From: Cytobacillus sp. NCCP-133
GTDB taxonomy: Bacteria > Bacillota > Bacilli > Bacillales > Cytobacillaceae
Length of the DNA: 64,000 nt
Assembly: GCF_026011715.1 (NCBI RefSeq)
Contig: NZ_BRVM01000011.1
Location: 1-64,000 of the forward strand
Reading direction: 5' to 3'
Numbering within the stretch: position 1 is the first letter of the stretch; each line of letters begins with the position of its first letter. Shown piece by piece: positions 60,420 to 64,000 of this stretch. The translations under genes were made by a program, and so were the position numbers. The notes below the pieces were generated by a model. It saw nothing but the letters and a program-made list of their open reading frames with translations, was not told the origin of the DNA and ran no database searches.

Positions 60420-61800
60420 AAATCCGCTTCATCCTGAGCTGAAGGCTGATACAGAAGGTCCCGAATTTTCTGCAGAGGTGCAGGTGAAGCCGGAGAAAAA
60501 GACTAAAAAGACGACTAACATTGAAAAGAAAAAAACGCCAGCACCTAATAGTGAATATCAGCAGATGAAGGATCTTGCTTTCAAATATATTTTAAAAGAA
60601 AGAAAAGAAGAGGATGTAGAAGAAATTGCGGAGGATCTAGACTCGATTATTGCAGATATTCTCCAGGAAAATGAGGGATTAAAGGCTTCCCTAGATCTTG
60701 ATAAGCTGAAGGAAGAATTAACAAATGACTTAACTGGGTATGGCCCCATTAATCCATTGCTCCTTGATGACGATGTCTCCGAGGTTATGGTAAACGGTCC
60801 CGATCAGGTATATGCAGAGCGGGGCGGCCGTTTGCAGCAGACAGATATCACCTTTCGGGACAACGATCATGTTATGGCAGTATTGGAAAAAATTGTGGCA
60901 CCCCTGGGACGGAGAATCGATGAGAGCAGTCCAATGGTGGATGCACGTCTCAAGGATGGTTCAAGGGTAAATGCCATTATTCCGCCTCTTGCCTTAAATG
61001 GCCCGACGATTACAATTAGGAAATTTTCCAAGGATCCTTTTACAATCCATGATTTAATTCGCTTTGGAACCGTGACACCCGAAATGGCCGACTTTATAGA
61101 AGCTTGTGTAAAAGCAAAGCTGAACATCTTTGTAAGCGGGGGTACCGGATCAGGAAAAACGACAACATTAAATGTATTATCCTCGTTTATATCGAATGAT
61201 GACCGTATTGTTACAATCGAGGATGCAGCGGAGCTCCAATTGGGGCAGGAGCATGTGGTCACGCTTGAAACACGTCCTCCCAATATTGAAGGCAATGGTG
61301 CGATTACCATCCGGGATCTTGTCAGGAACTCGCTTAGGATGAGGCCTGACCGTATTGTGATTGGTGAGGTGCGAAGCGGGGAAGCACTGGATATGCTACA
61401 GGCCATGAATACAGGGCATGACGGCTCGCTTGCAACCGGACATGCGAATAGCCCGCGCGATATGCTGTCCCGTTTGGAGACGATGGTGCTGATGGCGGGA
61501 ATGGAGCTGCCAATCAAAGCAATCAGGAGCCAGATTGCAGGGGCACTTGATCTCATCATCCAGCAATCAAGGCTGAAGGACGGCTCGCGAAGAATTACAA
61601 ACATAACCGAAGTACAGGGCTTGGAGGGAGATGTCATAGTACTTCAGGATATTTTTGTTTTTGAGCAATATGGAGTTGGCGAAGATGGAAAAATCATCGG
61701 CAAGCTGGTTCCTACAGGGGTACGGCCAAAGTTTTATGAGCGGATGGAGCAGGAAGGGATTACTCTTCCGCCTTCCATTTTTCAGGAAAGGGTGGAGTAA
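60361..61800 (+). CDS. cpaF: CpaF/TadA secretion ATPase
   Basis: A 479-residue type II/IV secretion ATPase that powers pilus extension. Residues 1-70 are a charged linker. The catalytic part has VSEVMVNGPDQVYAERGGRL near residue 140, Walker A FVSGGTGSGKTTTLNVL near residue 260, the Asp box TIEDAAELQ near residue 286, Walker B-type RMRPDRIVIGEVRSGEALDML near residue 330 and the His box TGHDGSLATGHANSP. GGGGAAGAG lies ahead of the ATG. All key residues are intact. Confidence 0.93.
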   Translation: MRLLERIQSKNQKEFKKISENPLHPELKADTEGPEFSAEVQVKPEKKTKKTTNIEKKKTPAPNSEYQQMKDLAFKYILKERKEEDVEEIAEDLDSIIADILQENEGLKASLDLDKLKEELTNDLTGYGPINPLLLDDDVSEVMVNGPDQVYAERGGRLQQTDITFRDNDHVMAVLEKIVAPLGRRIDESSPMVDARLKDGSRVNAIIPPLALNGPTITIRKFSKDPFTIHDLIRFGTVTPEMADFIEACVKAKLNIFVSGGTGSGKTTTLNVLSSFISNDDRIVTIEDAAELQLGQEHVVTLETRPPNIEGNGAITIRDLVRNSLRMRPDRIVIGEVRSGEALDMLQAMNTGHDGSLATGHANSPRDMLSRLETMVLMAGMELPIKAIRSQIAGALDLIIQQSRLKDGSRRITNITEVQGLEGDVIVLQDIFVFEQYGVGEDGKIIGKLVPTGVRPKFYERMEQEGITLPPSIFQERVE

Positions 61801-62738
61801 TGGTGACTGCAGTTTTGTTTTTGTGCCTTTTTATGACAACTTTCCTTTTTCTTTATTCTATTAATTCTATTCGATCCTCTAAAAAAAATAGTGCAGAAAA
61901 CACCAAGCATGAGCCTATAACCATTAAGCAGTTGCTGAAAAAAGGGAACATTACATTAAAAACGCTGCTTGTTAAAAAGAAAAAGAACAGCAGGCAGACT
62001 GACCGGCTGGAAGCGCAGCTCAGCCTGGCGGGTGTCCCGATGAAAGCGGAAGAGTTCAAGGTATTTCAATGGTTTTCTGTTATCATCAGCGGAGGGATTC
62101 TCTATATTTTAGCCAATGAATTTTTCTTATTGGCTGCAGGTGGAGTAATTGGGTTCCTCCTTCCCAGGCTATGGCTTAAGCAGAAGCAAAGAAAGCGCAT
62201 CAAACAGTTTAACGCTCTCTTGCCGGGAATGCTAAATTCCATCATAGGTTCTCTCAAGGCCGGCTTTAGCTTTCTTCAATCTCTGCAAATGGTGGCAGAG
62301 GAGTCCGGCTCGCCAATTAAAGAAGAAGTTCAGTATGTGCTTAAATCCCTCCAATATGGAACATCAATGGAGGATAGCTTAATACAATGGAAAGATCGAA
62401 TGCCAAGTGAAGATCTAAGCTTGCTGGTGGAAGCCATCTTAATTCAAAGGCAGGTTGGCGGCAATCTTGCCTATCTGCTTGGAAAGATCGTGGACACAAA
62501 CAGGGAACGAAACAAACTGGAAAACCAGATCAAGACACTCACAGCACAGGGTAGGCTATCGGGTATAATTATTAGTTTTCTGCCAATTGGTTTAGGAATA
62601 GTTATTTACTTCATGAATCCTGACTATATAGGCACTCTTTTCAGCCAAACGATTGGACAGGTCATGCTGATTGCAGGCGCAGCCGGCCAGGTGATCGGGT
62701 TTCTCTTTATAAGGAAAATTACCACAATTGAGGTGTAA
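61800..62738 (+). CDS. tadB: TadB-like inner-membrane platform protein
   Basis: A 312-residue membrane protein of the GspF/TadB type. It has an N-terminal membrane helix, a pair of helices near residues 95-135, the cytoplasmic GspF domain (PGMLNSIIGSLKAGFSFLQSLQMVAEESGSPI near residue 140, ILIQRQVGGNLAYLLGKIVDTNRER near residue 222) and two C-terminal helices. It would form the platform under CpaF together with TadC. The start overlaps the cpaF stop by one base. Confidence 0.9.
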   Translation: MVTAVLFLCLFMTTFLFLYSINSIRSSKKNSAENTKHEPITIKQLLKKGNITLKTLLVKKKKNSRQTDRLEAQLSLAGVPMKAEEFKVFQWFSVIISGGILYILANEFFLLAAGGVIGFLLPRLWLKQKQRKRIKQFNALLPGMLNSIIGSLKAGFSFLQSLQMVAEESGSPIKEEVQYVLKSLQYGTSMEDSLIQWKDRMPSEDLSLLVEAILIQRQVGGNLAYLLGKIVDTNRERNKLENQIKTLTAQGRLSGIIISFLPIGLGIVIYFMNPDYIGTLFSQTIGQVMLIAGAAGQVIGFLFIRKITTIEV

Positions 62739-62741
62739 AGA

Positions 62742-63662
62742 ATGCTTATGCTGTATATAGGCCTTTTTATCTGTTTGAGCCTATTTTTTTATGCTATCCT
62801 GGCGATCAAATCTTCCAAAAAAATTCATATGGAAAAACGGATTCAGTTCTTCTTTGAAAAAACGGCTCAAGCACCTTTGGGAGAAAGTGAATCGGAAGTT
62901 CAGGAGTCATTTTCAGAGCGGGTTTTAATGCCTGTATGGAAAAACCTCAAGATGAAATTTCAAAAAAGCCTGGACAAGGAGAAAGCGGACAAACTCGAGC
63001 TAAGGCTGGCGCAGGCGGGATATCCTTTTGGGTGGAGCGCGATTGAATTTAAGATTATTCAGACCTCAATTCTAGTGTTTATGCCGATTTTAGGTTTCGG
63101 CTTCACCTATTTGCTGAACCTTGAAAATCATCTAAAGCTCCTTTTTTCCATGCTATTTTTCATTGTGGGGTTCATTGCTCCATCCATGTACCTGAAGTCA
63201 AAAATGCAAAAAAGAAATAAAGAGGCATTAAAGGAGCTTCCGGATACACTTGACTTACTGACGATCAGTCTTGAAGCAGGGCTAGGGTTCGATGCCGCCC
63301 TGAGCAAGGTTGTTTCCAAGAAAAGTGGCGTTTTAGCTGATGAGTTTACTTTCGCACTGGAAGAAATCAGAATTGGCAAAACCAGAAAGGAAGCGCTCGG
63401 CGGAATACAGGAGCGTCTGCAGGTAGAGGAATTGAAAAACTTAATCTATAGCATTATCCAGGCAGAAAAGCTTGGGATTGGCATGGTCTCGGTTCTGCGG
63501 GTGCAAACCGAGGAAATCAGGGATAAAAGAAAGAACAGGGCTGAAGAAGCAGCTATGAAGGCACCGATCAAAATGCTGTTTCCGCTTGTTCTGTTCATCT
63601 TTCCAACGTTATTCATCATTTTATTGGGACCTGCCATTCTGCAGTTTATGGAGTCTTTTTAA
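62742..63662 (+). CDS. tadC: TadC-like inner-membrane platform protein
   Basis: A 306-residue partner of TadB with the same GspF-type domain: LPDTLDLLTISLEAGLGFDAALSKV near residue 168, IRIGKTRKEALGGIQERLQVEELKNLIYSIIQAEKLGIGMVSVLRVQ near residue 210, and a C-terminal RRNRAEEAAMKAPIKMLFPLVLFIFPTLFI-like helix region. Three to four membrane segments. It follows tadB by 3 bp and is the last gene of the operon. No gene for a secretin is present, as expected for a Gram-positive Tad system. Confidence 0.9.
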   Translation: MLMLYIGLFICLSLFFYAILAIKSSKKIHMEKRIQFFFEKTAQAPLGESESEVQESFSERVLMPVWKNLKMKFQKSLDKEKADKLELRLAQAGYPFGWSAIEFKIIQTSILVFMPILGFGFTYLLNLENHLKLLFSMLFFIVGFIAPSMYLKSKMQKRNKEALKELPDTLDLLTISLEAGLGFDAALSKVVSKKSGVLADEFTFALEEIRIGKTRKEALGGIQERLQVEELKNLIYSIIQAEKLGIGMVSVLRVQTEEIRDKRKNRAEEAAMKAPIKMLFPLVLFIFPTLFIILLGPAILQFMESF

Positions 63663-63700
63663 ATTCAAGAAACAAGATAAATCAGCCTGATTAAATATAA

Positions 63701-63723
63701 AAAACGCCTGAATTGGCGTTTTC
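63701..63723 (+). terminator. tad operon terminator
   Basis: AACGCC pairs with GGCGTT across TGAATT, followed by a short T-rich stretch. Confidence 0.7.
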
Positions 63724-63849
63724 TCATTAATTAGAGCTTTTTTTATAAGGTGCTTTTGTTTGTATGCATCCATTCATAAAGAGCAATGTATGGCTAGTTA
63801 ATTAAAAGTAAAATCCACATTAGCAAAATCTGCTTTAAAATACGCTATC

Positions 63850-64000
63850 TCAAGTGTAATCAATAAGAACTGGCTCAAGTTCATATTGGTATAGCGCTCC
63901 AAATGTCTTAGGTAAGGTGACAAACAGCTTATCATTATGGCAATCTATCAAAATAACGAAATCCTCGCTTTTATATATTCCAGTAAACATAGATAAGGGG
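63850..64000 (-). CDS. C-terminal part of, or a short, hypothetical protein at the window edge
   Basis: A minus-strand frame ends with TGA at 63850-63852 and reads MFTGIYKSEDFVILIDCHND then KLFVTLPKTFGALYQYELEP. An ATG lies at 63990, but the frame stays open to the window end, so the start may lie outside. No family is recognised. Confidence 0.4.
   Translation of the reverse strand, partial: PLSMFTGIYKSEDFVILIDCHNDKLFVTLPKTFGALYQYELEPVLIDYT

Noticed and set aside
60867-61637. Long antisense open frame of 256 codons within cpaF
   Set aside because: It is the complement of a highly conserved coding region, has no ribosome binding site and a composition typical of shadow frames.

Overview
The window looks like a chromosomal segment of a Gram-positive, spore-forming Bacillaceae bacterium, probably close to Cytobacillus, Mesobacillus or Bacillus infantis. 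The evidence is strong AGGAGG-type ribosome binding sites, GTG and TTG starts, sigma-A type promoters, T-rich intrinsic terminators, a YyaC spore-protein gene, a SleB/CwlJ-type cell-wall hydrolase, an OpuF-type fused compatible-solute transporter, and several interspersed repeats of a kind I associate with Bacillus genomes. No rRNA, tRNA, CRISPR array, intact insertion sequence or prophage was seen.

Region by region. 0-4.7 kb: a cyclopropane-fatty-acid-synthase-like gene, a convergent PiT-family anion permease, an adenosine deaminase behind a clear adenine-type purine riboswitch, and a secreted cell-wall hydrolase. 4.8-12.65 kb: a four-gene Wadjet (condensin-like anti-plasmid) operon in the order jetD-jetA-jetB-jetC, with overlapping genes and an inverted repeat over the predicted -35 box. 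12.7-15.6 kb: a SAM-I riboswitch in front of a small methyltransferase, an aminotransferase, and a YdeI-like protein with a CDGSH-like tail. 15.7-31 kb: a mixed region with guaC, sstT, opuFA-opuFB, an esterase, a Baeyer-Villiger monooxygenase interrupted by two frameshifts, and at least seven other decayed gene remnants (SnoaL-like, SRPBCC, PuuD-like, LuxR, HTH and two others) among interspersed repeats.

31-51 kb: a secreted M14 peptidase and yyaC, then a catabolic island between 34.0 and 50.8 kb. It encodes two paralogous GntR/FCD regulators, two permeases, an aspartate-dehydrogenase-like enzyme, a P5CR-like dehydrogenase, two [2Fe-2S] ferredoxins, a creatininase-family hydrolase, a haem-oxygenase-like diiron oxidase/oxygenase, an aldehyde dehydrogenase, a GlcG/HbpS-like protein, a split chromate-type transporter, RidA, a hydroxypyruvate-isomerase-like protein and a tartronate-semialdehyde-reductase-like enzyme. 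Eleven intergenic sites resembling TTGTATACCAAA occur across it; several sit on or just after predicted -10 boxes. I think this is one regulon for oxidative breakdown of an unidentified, probably nitrogen-containing compound. It is my main candidate for an undescribed system. A 28-codon small-protein gene with its own promoter, operator and terminator lies inside it.

51-64 kb: a lysozyme-like transglycosylase, a three-gene operon (KaiC-like ATPase, small winged-helix-like protein, large GAF/LuxR regulator), then a Gram-positive Tad/Flp pilus locus: DUF192 protein, Flp pilin, prepilin peptidase, TadE, TadE/G-like, CpaB, CpaE/TadZ, CpaF, TadB and TadC. The KaiC/LuxR operon is a plausible but unproven regulator of the pilus genes.
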